This document shows positions 22,759 through 32,896 of a stretch of 64,000 nt of DNA, piece after piece; position 1 is the first letter of the stretch, and the number at the start of each line of letters is the position of its first letter. Location: assembly GCA_020740775.1 (NCBI GenBank), contig JAHEWK010000008.1, forward strand, positions 2,728,001-2,792,000, given 5' to 3'. The stretch is from Ilyonectria destructans (lineage: Eukaryota; Ascomycota; Sordariomycetes; Hypocreales; Nectriaceae). The position numbers were made by a program, and so were the translations under genes. The notes beneath the pieces were generated by a model, which saw only the letters and a program-made list of their open reading frames with translations, did not search any database and had not been told where the DNA came from.

Positions 22759-23942
22759 GGGTGAGCGGCTGCCCACCTACACTCGTTTCGAAGTACGGCT
22801 GCAGAACTTGGGTGAGAACGTGTCCCGCCAAACTGTTGCCAAATCACATGATCCGTATACACAGTCTTTACGCTATGTAGTTAGATCACTCCTTGATACA
22901 GTATATCCCTTTAAATGTCGAGGACCTCCCGCCAGGTCACGGCAGGGGGGGAGCAGTCAATTAAAATGCATCGGATCAAAGGTATCTAATCCTCCACCTA
23001 TTTTGGCCTATGATAGAAATACCAGCAATCTCTCGAGTTACAACTTGCTACATTACACTACAGCAATATTGACTTGAAATTGGATCGGGGTTGCTATATT
23101 GAGAGCCCTCTTTCAGGTGAAAGAGAATTGCGGGGAATTGCAGGAGTCCTGAGCCAACGACAACGCGAAACTCCCACTTTTAGTGAAAGTGGGAGGAACG
23201 GTAGAGATGTAGCGGACGCTTCAGGATATATACCGCCTTCTCTATGGCGAAAGGTTCAAGATGGTTTGCTACTTAATGGACTCCATGGAGTTGCCTTCTT
23301 TGAATGGAAGCTAAGCCCACCTCCTAGAAAGCTTGTTCCCAGTGCGACATTTTATATAATTGTGGAATAAGAGTAATTATGGCGACCGCCGTGATAACTT
23401 TGAGGGGATGCCGTTTTATATGCTTAAGATGTATGTGCGTAAACTAGCTTTATTCAATCTACGACTGCGATGCTCCTCACCTCCCCCATATTTCCTTGTT
23501 AGTCTTGATAATGAGGGTTGAAATGAAGAAGCTTGTGTGTATTTTAAGCTTCCAAAGGGCGACTATAGCGTACCAGTATACCATAAATCCCTTCACCTGT
23601 AGATGTGATTTATATATCATTTCAACTAAGTACCGGCCTAGTTATGAACCCTAAAGTCGGTAGAGATAACGAGGGATGGATCTTGTAACGCGATGTACGG
23701 CGCGAGGCTTTCCGCTGGCTGGTTACGAATGTGTGAGGACGGCTTTGGATGGCAGCTAAAAATTCTTATCTTATCGGACACTACCTTATCGGGAAGACGT
23801 ACTGTCTGATAAGAACCCATCACGTGTGATGATACTTGCAGCCGAGGGTCAGATTGACGAACATGCTTGAACCATCAGTTTTCTTTCCCCGGAGGCTCGG
23901 GTCCAGTACTTCTTCTAGCCTTTCACAAATTCGTTGCCCATC
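22759..23942. other. Intergenic region with GATA sites and a small hairpin
   Basis: About 1.2 kb without a recognisable gene. At 23171-23195 there is a 10-bp perfect inverted repeat (CTCCCACTTT, five-base loop, AAAGTGGGAG). Close to the DJ-1 gene, 23765-23815 contains several GATA-type sequences (CTTATC twice and GATAAG), which fits nitrogen or GATA-factor control, but these are short and may be chance. Confidence 0.4.
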
Positions 23943-24973
23943 ATGACGACGCCGAAAGTTCTCCTTCTCATGGCCGACTATGGCCACGAGCCTACCGGTA
24001 TGTTGGGATACCTCCATGTCAAGGGTGCAGATGGACTCAATCGATTTTACCGGTAGAGGCGACAGTTCCATACGTCGCATTCAAAAACGCTGGGTTCGAC
24101 GTGCAGTTTGCGACTGAGAATGGCAAAGCGCCCGAGTGTGACAAAATCTTGCTTGAGGGGTTCGGCCAGAAGCTTCTTGTAAGCGACAATACCTGATGCT
24201 TCACAACTGTGATGTATTGGGATTCCAACTCGACTGACAAAGAGCAATCGTCCTGCAGGGCGCCAAGAAGTCTGTCGTACAAGACTACGCCAAGATGATC
24301 GCTTCAGAGGAGTGCCAGCACCCGCTTGCGTGGTCCACACCGGGCTTCTCGTTGGACCCGTTCTCGCTCGTCTTCCTGCCGGGCGGCCATGACAAGGCGG
24401 TCCGGCAGATCCTGGACTCAGCCACTGTGCATGGCTTATTGGCGGAGTATTTTCCCAAGACCCGCCGGCCGGATGGTGTCAAAGCCATCGGTGCTATCTG
24501 CCATGGCGTACTTGTTCTGGCTAATGCTAAAGGCGCTGATGACCAAAGCGTGATTAGCGATTGCTGCACTGCGACCTTGCCAGCTCGGTTCGAGCAAGTC
24601 GCTTACTGGGGAACTCGTATGTTTCTCGGAGATTATTACAAGACGTACGGTGCTGGCAGCGAGAATGTTGAGGATTCAGTGAGCTAAACCCGACGTTCTA
24701 CTGGATAGCGAACTGTTTGTTCGTGTTAGCTGACAATGGTTATCACTAGGTCAAGAAGTGTCTTAAAGAACCCGAGAAGCAGTATAAATCGAGTATCGGA
24801 TTGGCGTCGTAAGTTTTGTACTGACGAACTTTCTGTCCATCATCCCTAACGACAGTGTCACGCTTAGATTTGTGGTGGAAGATGCGCAATACAACTACAT
24901 CAGCGCTCGATTTCCCGGTGATACCGAGGAGATGTCTCGAAAGATGGTGGACCTTGTTAAAACCTTCCAATGA
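23943..24973 (+). CDS. DJ-1/PfpI-family protein (class I glutamine amidotransferase-like)
   Basis: Predicted 253-aa protein from five exons: 23943-23997, 24057-24178, 24259-24678, 24750-24808, 24868-24973. It starts MTTPKVLLLMADYGHEPTE, the usual first strand and Glu-containing loop of the fold, and has the nucleophile elbow AICHGVL with Cys140 followed by His. Members include glyoxalase III (Hsp31-like) enzymes that turn methylglyoxal into lactate, chaperones, and many uncharacterised fungal proteins; the length and insertions fit the fungal DUF4066-like subgroup rather than yeast Hsp31 itself. Upstream GATA and STRE-like motifs would fit stress or nitrogen control. A decayed copy of the last exon follows directly downstream. 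Exact substrate is not predictable. Confidence 0.85.
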
Positions 24974-25005
24974 GTATCTAGTCTGTCTGTCCTAACTACC
25001 TAGCA

Positions 25006-25177
25006 GAATGCCACATATTATGGATGGCCGAGAACTACCTCAACGCTCGATTCTCTGGTGATGTTGATGTGATGAGTCCGGGGATGGTGGAACTCAATCA
25101 GGTCTTTATTAAAATATCACGCATTCCAGGATGCAGCGATTGCAGTATGGTACAGTTGGATGCGTGACACGCCGGCG
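25006..25177 (+). pseudogene. Decayed duplicate of the DJ-1 gene's last exon
   Basis: Directly after the DJ-1 stop there is an intron-like stretch (GTATCT, then CCTAAC, then TAGCAG) followed by a frame beginning MAENYLNARFSGDVDVM at 25025. It aligns with the true last exon (AQYNYISARFPGDTEEM), with shared blocks CGCTCGATT, GGTGAT and GATGGTGGA at DNA level. The copy keeps its own splice acceptor but has diverged and lacks the rest of the gene. It is either the 3' end of a lost tandem paralogue or an unused alternative last exon. Confidence 0.6.
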
Positions 25178-25279
25178 GCAAAGACACCAGCATGCGCATG
25201 ACCGCTGGGACATGTTGACGGGGCTAGTGGCCTCATCGCCCTCAGTCTTCTGCTCGATGGGAGTCTTGTCGAAAGACAT
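25109..25279 (-). CDS. Possible small Cys-rich protein (56 aa)
   Basis: A 56-codon frame starting MSFDKTPIEQKTEGDEATSP, hydrophilic in its first half and Cys-rich in its second (cysteines at 28, 30, 32, 34, 46, 49 and 53). I do not recognise the family. Support for a real gene comes from a TATAAAAG box followed by a G run about 245 bases upstream on the same strand and from the protein-like N-terminus. Its 3' end overlaps the duplicated DJ-1 exon on the other strand. A short intron after MSQR is possible, in which case the Cys-rich tail would change. No signal peptide is seen. Confidence 0.4.
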   Translation of the reverse strand: MSFDKTPIEQKTEGDEATSPVNMSQRSCACWCLCRRRVTHPTVPYCNRCILECVIF

Positions 25280-25876
25280 GGCTGTCAGTTTGTAGTGGTC
25301 AATGAGACTAATGATTTAAGGGATGGTAACCGAAGCTCTTGGTTGGGGTGAGGAGTTTCGATAATGTTGCGGGATTGTTGTGCGATGCGGACTGAGAGAT
25401 TGTTACGAGTGGAGGCCGGCGTAGGGAGGAGGGGTCAACGTAGGTACTTATACTGGAGTGCAAAGAGGTGGAATATTCACTGATATTTCCAATACTCCTG
25501 TGACACTAAACGAAACCCCCCTTTTATAGAGATTGAGTCGTATCTTGGGTAATGATTGTGATATGGGATTTATTTCTCAGTGCCTCACTGTAAGAGGTGA
25601 AGGACCAGAACCTTCATTCAAGTCGTGACCAAACAACACAGGACTCTGACGCCTGCGAATCGAAGGCGGAAAAGCACAGTTCCACACAGCTCCGCAGAGC
25701 TTCATGTCAACAATGTCAATTACGAGACCTTGATTCCTGAACAAGTTTTGCAAATCGTAAAATGATTTTTCTATTGCTTCTTTGTGCATCCAGCCCAACG
25801 CAGTTGTATGCTGTATGAGTCTATGAGTTCTATCTACATATGTCTATCATCCACAATGCCCCTGTCTATGTCTTGT
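25280..25876. other. Region between small ORF and methyltransferase 3' end
   Basis: About 600 bases holding the putative small-ORF promoter (25280-25540) and the downstream side of the methyltransferase. A 73-codon minus frame at 25577-25798 has no recognisable domain and is not called as a gene. Confidence 0.4.
25521..25528 (-). promoter_or_regulatory. TATA box upstream of the small Cys-rich ORF
   Basis: TATAAAAG followed on the minus strand by GGGGG, which also creates an AGGGG stress-response element. It faces the 56-aa ORF and is the main evidence that leftward transcription starts here. Confidence 0.45.
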
Positions 25877-27091
25877 CTATGCCCACCCAACTCTAAATAG
25901 TCTATACCCGCTCTCATCTCCTCGCCCCACGCGACTTCGCTTCTCAAGTTTCTGGCTGTCGAGAATGCTGAGTAGTCGCCCGTCCTTGCCCCTGGGGCGA
26001 TCCGTCGTGGCAAACGCCGCCTCAACCGTGTCGCTGATTCCATCAAATCGACCATTCTGGCGGACCGTGACAAGCAGCCAGAAGACTCCGGCTGGAGAAA
26101 GAAGACGTGTTGCGCAGTCACGCAGCCACATGGCGTGCTCAGGGGCGTAGACCACGTCCGTTGCAATCAATATGTCCGCGGGAAGATCCAGAGGCGACTC
26201 TAGTACCGGTGCAGACCAGTCGAGAAGAGACGTGTGCATTGATACAGAGCCTTCCGAAGGGAAGTTTTCTGTGATGTTGGTACGCAGGTTCTCGAGAACG
26301 GCTGGGTGATAATCTGTGGCAATTACGTCTGACTTCAGAGTGCCCAAATGTGGAAGCATCTTTCCAAGCACCAGGCTGACAAGTCCGGTTCCTGCTCCCA
26401 ACTCGATGATCCGTGGTGAAGCGCCGAGCCTCGGCTGCGAGAGACCAAAACGCGAGGGTTCGGCGCACATCAAGTCGGAGAGGACAATAGATGCACCCCA
26501 GCTCTGCAAGCCCACGTCGTCGCAGTCGGTCGAATTCTTGCCCGCCAGTCCATCGTTAAGTCGTACATCAACGGGAACCTCCTCTTGAGTCTCGGGAACT
26601 GACAACTTGAAGGAAAATTCGCGGGTGAAGTGGCTATGTTGGTCGTCCTCGTCGTTGTCGTCGGCTGTGCTGGCAACAAATGACTCCAGAACCCAAGACG
26701 CTTGATCCAGGGCTCGGTCCCGCGCCTCTTCTAAGCCTAGGCCTGGCAAGTCATATGCTCGTGCCATGAAGCCAGTCAACCAGCGCTCTACAAAATTGCG
26801 CTCAAACGCATCTGCACGGAGTGCGTCGCGGCTTTGCTCTACGTGCTCGACATCCTGGCTGTCATCCTCGGCCCCGGAGGTGTAACCCGAATCGACGAGG
26901 GGCGTTGACGCAGGATGATCAAGACTGTTGTGTTCTGGGCTCAACTTGAAGGCAACTGAAGCGGGCAGGGGGCAATAGAGGGCGGACAGGCCTTGCAGCG
27001 CCGAGAGGATCTGTTGCTCGGTGAGTCTTTGCAACGTCGATAGAGGCGGCAGGCTGCTCGATGGAGGCAGCGAACACCCCGCAGGCGCCAT
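25877..27091 (-). CDS. Protein-lysine methyltransferase, EFM2/FAM86-like
   Basis: Single-exon 404-aa protein. Residues 193-260 hold the class I SAM-binding core: QSWGASIVLSDLM, then motif I IIELGAGTGLVSLVLG at 228-243, the acidic DVIATDYHP loop, and DILIATDVVYAPEHA in place of the post-II motif. This layout is the Methyltransf_16 family, whose members methylate lysines of translation factors; the long N-terminal helical region before the core fits yeast Efm2 and human FAM86, which modify elongation factor 2. An acidic patch (TADDNDEDD) at 142-150 is species-variable. It is divergent from the ADP-ribosylglycohydrolase with a 675-base shared promoter. The target is inferred from family only. 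Confidence 0.83.
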   Translation of the reverse strand: MAPAGCSLPPSSSLPPLSTLQRLTEQQILSALQGLSALYCPLPASVAFKLSPEHNSLDHPASTPLVDSGYTSGAEDDSQDVEHVEQSRDALRADAFERNFVERWLTGFMARAYDLPGLGLEEARDRALDQASWVLESFVASTADDNDEDDQHSHFTREFSFKLSVPETQEEVPVDVRLNDGLAGKNSTDCDDVGLQSWGASIVLSDLMCAEPSRFGLSQPRLGASPRIIELGAGTGLVSLVLGKMLPHLGTLKSDVIATDYHPAVLENLRTNITENFPSEGSVSMHTSLLDWSAPVLESPLDLPADILIATDVVYAPEHAMWLRDCATRLLSPAGVFWLLVTVRQNGRFDGISDTVEAAFATTDRPRGKDGRLLSILDSQKLEKRSRVGRGDESGYRLFRVGWA

Positions 27092-27766
27092 GAGTTATCG
27101 CTCAGGTCCGGGACCGCTTTGAATGAGAGAATAAATGAGACAGGTCCCGCACAAACAACAGACAAAGAAAATTTTATCACGATAAGGCACTATTGCCACG
27201 TGGGACGGTTTTATGGTCAATAACGCGCCAAGTGGGCTTTGCCATCTCTAGATCAGGTCTAGGCCCACCATCGAAACGAGATTGAGGGTGGGACTGCCGG
27301 CGGAGTATCGAAGATGACTCGTGCGTGGCACCAAGAATAAAAGAAAAGAAGTTGTGGGGATGTTCCTGGATCGGTAAAATGGGGTTTAAATCCAGCAGGT
27401 TGGTTCCGTCAAGGAGGAGAACTTCTAGAAGAAGGCGCAAAATGAATGAAGGTAAGGATAAGACACTACAAGAAACAAGACAGAAAAAGGCGATAAGATA
27501 GCCGCGGGATTGCAAAGAAGCCACTAGAATAGAACGAGTGTCTCTTATCCGAGTGCTAGAACTTGCTGGAAAATCCTCCAAGGTCGTATTACATATTACC
27601 AGATGCCCGGGATTACCAAGAAGCCGCCTGTACTCCTAAGAGGCGAGGTTCTAGATTCAGCCACCACTTTGCAGTCAAGTCACGTGAACTGCCCGCAACT
27701 AGGCAGCGAGCCAGCCAGGCAGCGAGACTGGTGATTCTGTCAACTCAGCATAAGCAACTTTGCAAT
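27092..27766. promoter_or_regulatory. Shared divergent promoter region
   Basis: The 675 bases separate two divergent genes. It contains TTATC/GATAAG elements (27175-27185 and 27490-27500) and a CACGTG E-box near 27681. A frame extending the ADP-ribosylglycohydrolase upstream to 27563 is open but its sequence is not family-like. Confidence 0.4.
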
Positions 27767-28759
27767 ATGACTTCTTCAAACGACAAAACCCTCTCGGCAA
27801 GCGAATCTCGTGTCGTTGGCGCGTTGCTCGGCGTTCATGCGGGAGACTCGCTGGGAGCCACGGTCGAGTTCAAAACTCACGCCCAGATTGCGTCCCTTTA
27901 TCCCACCGGCCTTAGAGAAATCGTCGGCGGAGGACCGTTCGACTGGCCCGCCGGCCATGCAACCGATGACACCGACTTGACTCGCGGCGTCTTGCTTGCG
28001 TACAAAGATGCCACTCCCGGAGACGACGTCGCTCGCCTCGCCGGCGACTATTTCCTGAAATGGCTGGACGGCGACTGGCCGGACCGGATAAGCGGGGACC
28101 CTCCGTCGGACATGGGCATGGCCACGGGCCAAGGCCTTGATCAATACCGCAGGTCCCGGGATCCAGACCGCGCGGGTTCTGGGCGAGGAAGTGCAGGCAA
28201 TGGAAGTCTTATGCGTTGTATCCCCACCGGCCTCTTCCAGTCTGACCCCGAGAAGCTCATCTATGAGAGCATGCGGATCAGCAAGATTACCCACGACGAC
28301 TCCAGATGCACTGTCGCATGCGCCGTGTACAACACCATCGTGTCCGAGCTCGTCAAAGGAGCAATCCCGGGCCACGCGGTCATGAGTGGAGAAGCTGTTG
28401 CTCTGCGATTGGAGAACAACAAGGCAGGCGAGGTGTGCCAAGCCGTCAGACTGGGAAAAGAGGTCAAGGTGGCAGACATGGCCCAACGGGGACCGCCACC
28501 GATCATGAAGGGGAAGTGTAGCGGCTACGTGCTCGAGTCCTTGACTATTGCCATAGCCGCCGTCTTGGACGAGAGAAGGCTGGAAGACGTCCTGGTGGAT
28601 GTGGTGAGAATTGGGAAGGATACCGATACGAATGCTGCCATTGCTGGAGGCGTCCTGGGAGCAAGAGATGGAGAGGGTGCTATTCCCCGAGATTGGAAGG
28701 CAACGTTGCAGTTTGCACAGGAGTTTGAAGATGTCGCTTTGGCGTTGATGAGGAGGTGA
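27767..28759 (+). CDS. ADP-ribosylglycohydrolase family protein
   Basis: Single-exon 330-aa enzyme of the ARH / DraG fold, which removes ADP-ribose from proteins or cleaves related N- or O-glycosidic bonds with two Mg ions. Metal-site motifs are all present: GDSLGATVEF at 26-35, ATDDTD at 65-70, the central GSAGNGSLMRCIPTG, and GKDTDTNAAIAGGVLGA near the C-terminus. The ATG at 27767 was chosen because the homologous part begins just after it; the upstream 68 codons of open frame (from 27563) look like leader sequence. The long antisense frame across this gene is a shadow. Intronless structure contrasts with most neighbours but is shared with the adjacent methyltransferase. Physiological substrate unknown. 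Confidence 0.86.
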   Translation: MTSSNDKTLSASESRVVGALLGVHAGDSLGATVEFKTHAQIASLYPTGLREIVGGGPFDWPAGHATDDTDLTRGVLLAYKDATPGDDVARLAGDYFLKWLDGDWPDRISGDPPSDMGMATGQGLDQYRRSRDPDRAGSGRGSAGNGSLMRCIPTGLFQSDPEKLIYESMRISKITHDDSRCTVACAVYNTIVSELVKGAIPGHAVMSGEAVALRLENNKAGEVCQAVRLGKEVKVADMAQRGPPPIMKGKCSGYVLESLTIAIAAVLDERRLEDVLVDVVRIGKDTDTNAAIAGGVLGARDGEGAIPRDWKATLQFAQEFEDVALALMRR

Positions 28760-30537
28760 TGAGATAACCTCGCGGGAATTCACGAGGGTCTCCGCCTCGT
28801 ATCGCCGAGGCCAAATTCGGCATACATTATGTAACCAGCTGGGCCCTACGTAGTACTTACGGTACGTAGTACGGATACTGCCTATGAAAGATGGTTCTGG
28901 GATCCGTTAGGTAGCTCTACATGTTCATTACCGTATAGACTCAACAAATTGGCCCACAATCTTTCGCACCAGTGCCCACAACTTACTCTATGGAGGTTTA
29001 ACAGGTCTGCCAATGACCAACGGTTTTAGAGCCCACTTCCTTATGCCTGTAGATCACTTCCTCATATAGTTAATTATGGGGCATTTTGCGGGAAAGATTG
29101 CGGGCCAATTTGATGAGTCTCTACGGTACTTATTCACCGTCGTATTCGCTACATCTGTTTCAGAGTATCCACTGATGCAGGTAGCTCCATGTCTCAGAGG
29201 CGAACTATCGATTTTGGCAAATACTCAAGGAATCAGTGAGCCTATGGACATGCGTGATTTGCGCACAAGCCTCGGGTAGGTGGGTTGCAATCGAGACATA
29301 TACGCGCAATATACCTAGCGCGCCCAGCTAGAAACGTGGCTTTGAATCACATCTTGCACAGAGGTTAGAACAAACCAGTTGCATTTTTACATTTCATTCA
29401 CCGCTATTTAGATAAACTGACCTTTTTCAATGTCCGATACCTGGTGGATGTGGCTGAATGCTGATTCTCCAGCATGCCGTTAGAGACTCTTCATTCGTCT
29501 ACTCAATCACCTCTCGCAACAGAGGAACTCTACTGTAAAACCTCAACAAACTCGTACGGCTTAGCGCCTTGGTAAAACTCTGGAGTATCCAGTTTTCTTT
29601 CAGCATTTCACGGATGAAGCTGTCCACTTTCGTGAATCTATGGAACAATTATCAAAGCCAAGGTGTACGAGGCAGTTAAAAGTTCACAGCATTTGTCGAA
29701 ATTGTCGCAGGCTTTGACTTAGAAACATCTCTATATAGTTTAGTTAGTTAAATATCGGTGAGATTAGGCTTTGGTCCTCTTTCCCGTCGTCATGTTATTC
29801 GTTATTCGGCCCTTTCCCCACAATGTTTCTCCCCACTGCATGCCAGACAAGGAATGTTTCCATCGAAGGCTGAAGCCGAGTGGAGACCGGTAAAAAACAC
29901 GAGACTTTTTTGGTTACAATATCAATACCCCGTGGATAGATAAGACAGGTTGGGGTAAGGTTGAGACTGCGAAGTGCGGGTTAGAAACAGCGGGGGTACG
30001 AGGCGACAGTCTGGCCCATTCCAGTGCAGCAGGGTTTGGGAATACGAGAGTAGGGGATCTCAACAGATTCTTAAGGAGCTACGTCACCTGCAACAAGACA
30101 GCAAAAGAGGCTTCAAGGAGGGAATGCGGCGTTGAAACAGAGCTTCAACGTGACAGGATGTGTGAAATGCGGTACGAACTATTGACTTTACCCGTGGAGA
30201 ACAAAGGGTCGTGTGATTCGCCGTCCCCACTAACTCTGCGATTTTTAACTCCTGGAGAAATTCCTGGAGTAGGAGACGTAAGACAAGGCGTCGACGTGCA
30301 CCTTTCCGGATGCTCAAGGACATCACGAAAAATGGCCATAGTTGTCTGGTGAGTGCCACCCGTACCAGTCAGCTGCAAGGGAGTAATGGAAGTAGGCGGC
30401 CCATTGGCCAAAGAATTAGGACGAGTTGGAATTTACAAATTCAGTTTCAACTATTTAAGCCAGAGATGGCCCTCCTTGGATAGCAATCTTCCCACCCTCA
30501 GAACATTAGCAATTACCAACAACCAACATCCGCAACC
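28760..30537. other. Intergenic region, no gene recognised
   Basis: About 1.8 kb. A 10-base direct repeat TACGTAGTAC occurs at 28847-28856 and 28863-28872. Short plus-strand frames at 29076, 29758 and 30158 show no family features. The last 150 bases, with a clear CT-poor leader ending in CAACCATG, form the pyranose-oxidase-like gene's promoter and 5' UTR. Confidence 0.45.
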
Positions 30538-32588
30538 ATGAACCAAAAGAACACAGTACACGCTCCTCTTGAGGAAGTCGACGTCCTTGTCGTCGGCTCG
30601 GGCCCGATTGGAGCCATTTTTGCGAAGACCCTGGTTTCGGCTGGAAAGAAGGTTGTGATGATTGACATCGGAGAGCAGTAAGTAATTGCACTTGTACATG
30701 GTGAGTATTAACTGACACATCTCGACAGAGCTACCAGGCGTGTTGGCGATCACAAGAAAAACAGCGTTGCAGTGCAGAAGGATGTCAGCTTGTTTACCAA
30801 GTAAGTTTACTCCGTGTTCAAAGGTCAGACTGAACTACAGATGCTAATTGAGAACTCCAGCGCTGTAAAGGTATGTCGAACAAAGCATATGTAACATGGA
30901 GTTAGAGACTGACAGCCATCCAGGCAGAGCTACACCCACTGTCTGTCCCCACCAACAGTGTCGAGTCGTACCTGGAGCCGTCTTCCTGGGCCCCGACGTG
31001 AGTCTCCTTTTTGCTGAAAGGCACCCCCAGTTAACACAAGCACCAGGCCGGACCAAGTCGGTTACCTGCAGAATGGCCAGAACCCCAACCAGAAGGCCTG
31101 GGACAACCTCCCCGCCGCGGCCGCTTCTCGCGTTGTCGGCGGCATGGGCTCGCACTGGACGTGCTGCACGCCCCGCCAGCATCCCGGGATTGAGCGATCC
31201 ACGCTCTTTAGCAATGAAGAATGGGATGAACTTTACACTCGGGCTGAGGAGATCCTTGGAACCAACAGTACTTCCTTTGACGACTCTATCCGCCAGCAGC
31301 TGGTCAAGAGTACCCTCGAGGGGGCGTACGAAAACCGTGAGATGTTGAGCATGCCTCTGGCCTGCAAGCGCAGTGAGAAGAACAAGGAGTACATCGAGTG
31401 GGCATGTTCTGCCACTATCCTGGGAGACCTCTCTGACCCTCGATATTCGGGTGGCTTGTTCGATATCAGAGCCAACACCCAGTGCGTCAAGCTCCAGCTT
31501 GACGACAACGATGGACAAGTTGCCTGGGCTGTTGTGAAGGACCTGATGAGCAACGAGAAGTATAAAATCAAGGCCAAGAAATATGTCGTCTGTGCCGGTG
31601 CTGTTCTCACCCCCGGTATCCTCTTCAACTCGGGATTCACGACCGACGAGTTGCCAGCATTGGTAAGCCCCTCTGACTCATATCCAAAGTTCTTGATCTG
31701 TGTCGATTGGTGACTGACTGTGGTACACAACACAGGGACACTACATGATGGAGCAACCCATGTCGTTCTGCCAAGTCGTCCTCAAGACCAGCCTCGTCGA
31801 CAGTGTCGCCAACGTTAAAAAGGACGATCCCAACCATCCTGATTGGTACGCGAAGGTTGCCCTCCATAAGAAGAAGGCACCGAATGACCCTCTTCCTTTC
31901 CCATTCAACGACCCCGACCCGCAGTGCTACTTCCCTTTGTCCGAGGCTTTTCCCTGGCACACGCAGATTCACCGAGATGCTTTCGGCTACGGAGAGGTCC
32001 CACCTACCATTGATCAGCGTCTCGTGGTCGACTTCCGTTGGTTCACCTATGTGAAGCCGGTCTATAGCAACTATGTCGAGTTCTCCCAAAAGTGCAAGGA
32101 CGAGTTCGGAATGCCTCAGGTGAGAAAGAATCGCCGACGGAGCACTCTCCGAAAGACTACTGCTGATACAGCCTTACCTTCTAGCCAACATTCCATTTCA
32201 GAATGGACCAAGAGGATTCGGACCGCACCCTGGATATGGTCACTGAGTGAGTCAAATGTTGTGATGTACTTTTCCTCGCATACTAACTTGGCTCCCTTCT
32301 AGCATGGTTGCTGTGGCAAGGAACGTCGGAGGCTTCCTCCCAGGAGCGGAGCCCAAGTATCTCGCTCCTGGATCGGCCCTTCATATCTGTGGCACATATA
32401 GGGCTGGTGAATCGAACGATGACAGCGTCGTGGACCGCGCTGGAAAGGTTTGGGGACAGAAAGACCTGGTGCTGGGAGGCTGTGGAGTCATCCCCAAGGA
32501 GAACGCGTGCAACCCTACCATCACTGCGGCCTGCTTTGCTCTAGTTGCTGCTAAGCAACTCGTGCACGATCTGAGAATTACGAACTAA
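30538..32588 (+). CDS. GMC oxidoreductase, pyranose 2-oxidase-like
   Basis: Predicted 547-aa flavoprotein from eight exons (30538-30677, 30729-30800, 30861-30870, 30924-30997, 31047-31662, 31736-32119, 32185-32246, 32303-32588). N-terminal [11 protein letters not shown] is the FAD-binding loop. [13 protein letters not shown] around His135 matches the flavinylation region of pyranose 2-oxidase (usually STHWTCATP), and His480 (HICGTYRAG) and Asn523 (ACNPTITAA) are the expected catalytic pair. Pyranose 2-oxidase converts aldopyranoses to 2-keto sugars and makes peroxide. No signal peptide is visible, so it is probably intracellular. The third exon is only 10 bases. Ascomycete members are less well studied than the white-rot enzymes, and sugar specificity is not predictable. 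Confidence 0.82.
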
Positions 32589-32896
32589 GATGGTTCGAGG
32601 ATTGTCTGTGTGTATTCACTTCATCTTGCAACTCTGCAAATTCTTGGAGACCTATATTTGACATAGGTCTCTGTCCTGGGCACACCATATTTCCTAACAA
32701 GTAGACCAGTTTATCAATATCAATCTAATTATGGTCACAAAACAAGTTTCCAGAGCATCTGTCTGGATTTGACTCTGAGGTCCATCTGGGTGGGATGACA
32801 TGCCTCCCTAGCCACATGCTACAAGTACTTGGCATGCATAGGCATGGGATGGGATGCGAGAAACTCTATGAGAAGGCCTTGAAGCTCGTCGGTTTT
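32589..32896. other. Convergent 3' region
   Basis: About 310 bases between two convergent stops. Nothing beyond presumed 3' UTRs was seen. Confidence 0.6.

Noticed and set aside
22882..23370. Plus-strand frames after the VWA gene as extra exons
   Set aside because: The VWA protein already ends in a typical GPI-anchor tail, and the later frames lack family features.
27563..27766. 68-codon N-terminal extension of the ADP-ribosylglycohydrolase
   Set aside because: Arg/Ser-rich, not family-like, and contains an E-box; probably leader or promoter.
27776..28783. 335-codon minus-strand frame
   Set aside because: It runs antisense to the ADP-ribosylglycohydrolase, whose motifs are complete; the frame has no recognisable content and is a codon-bias shadow.
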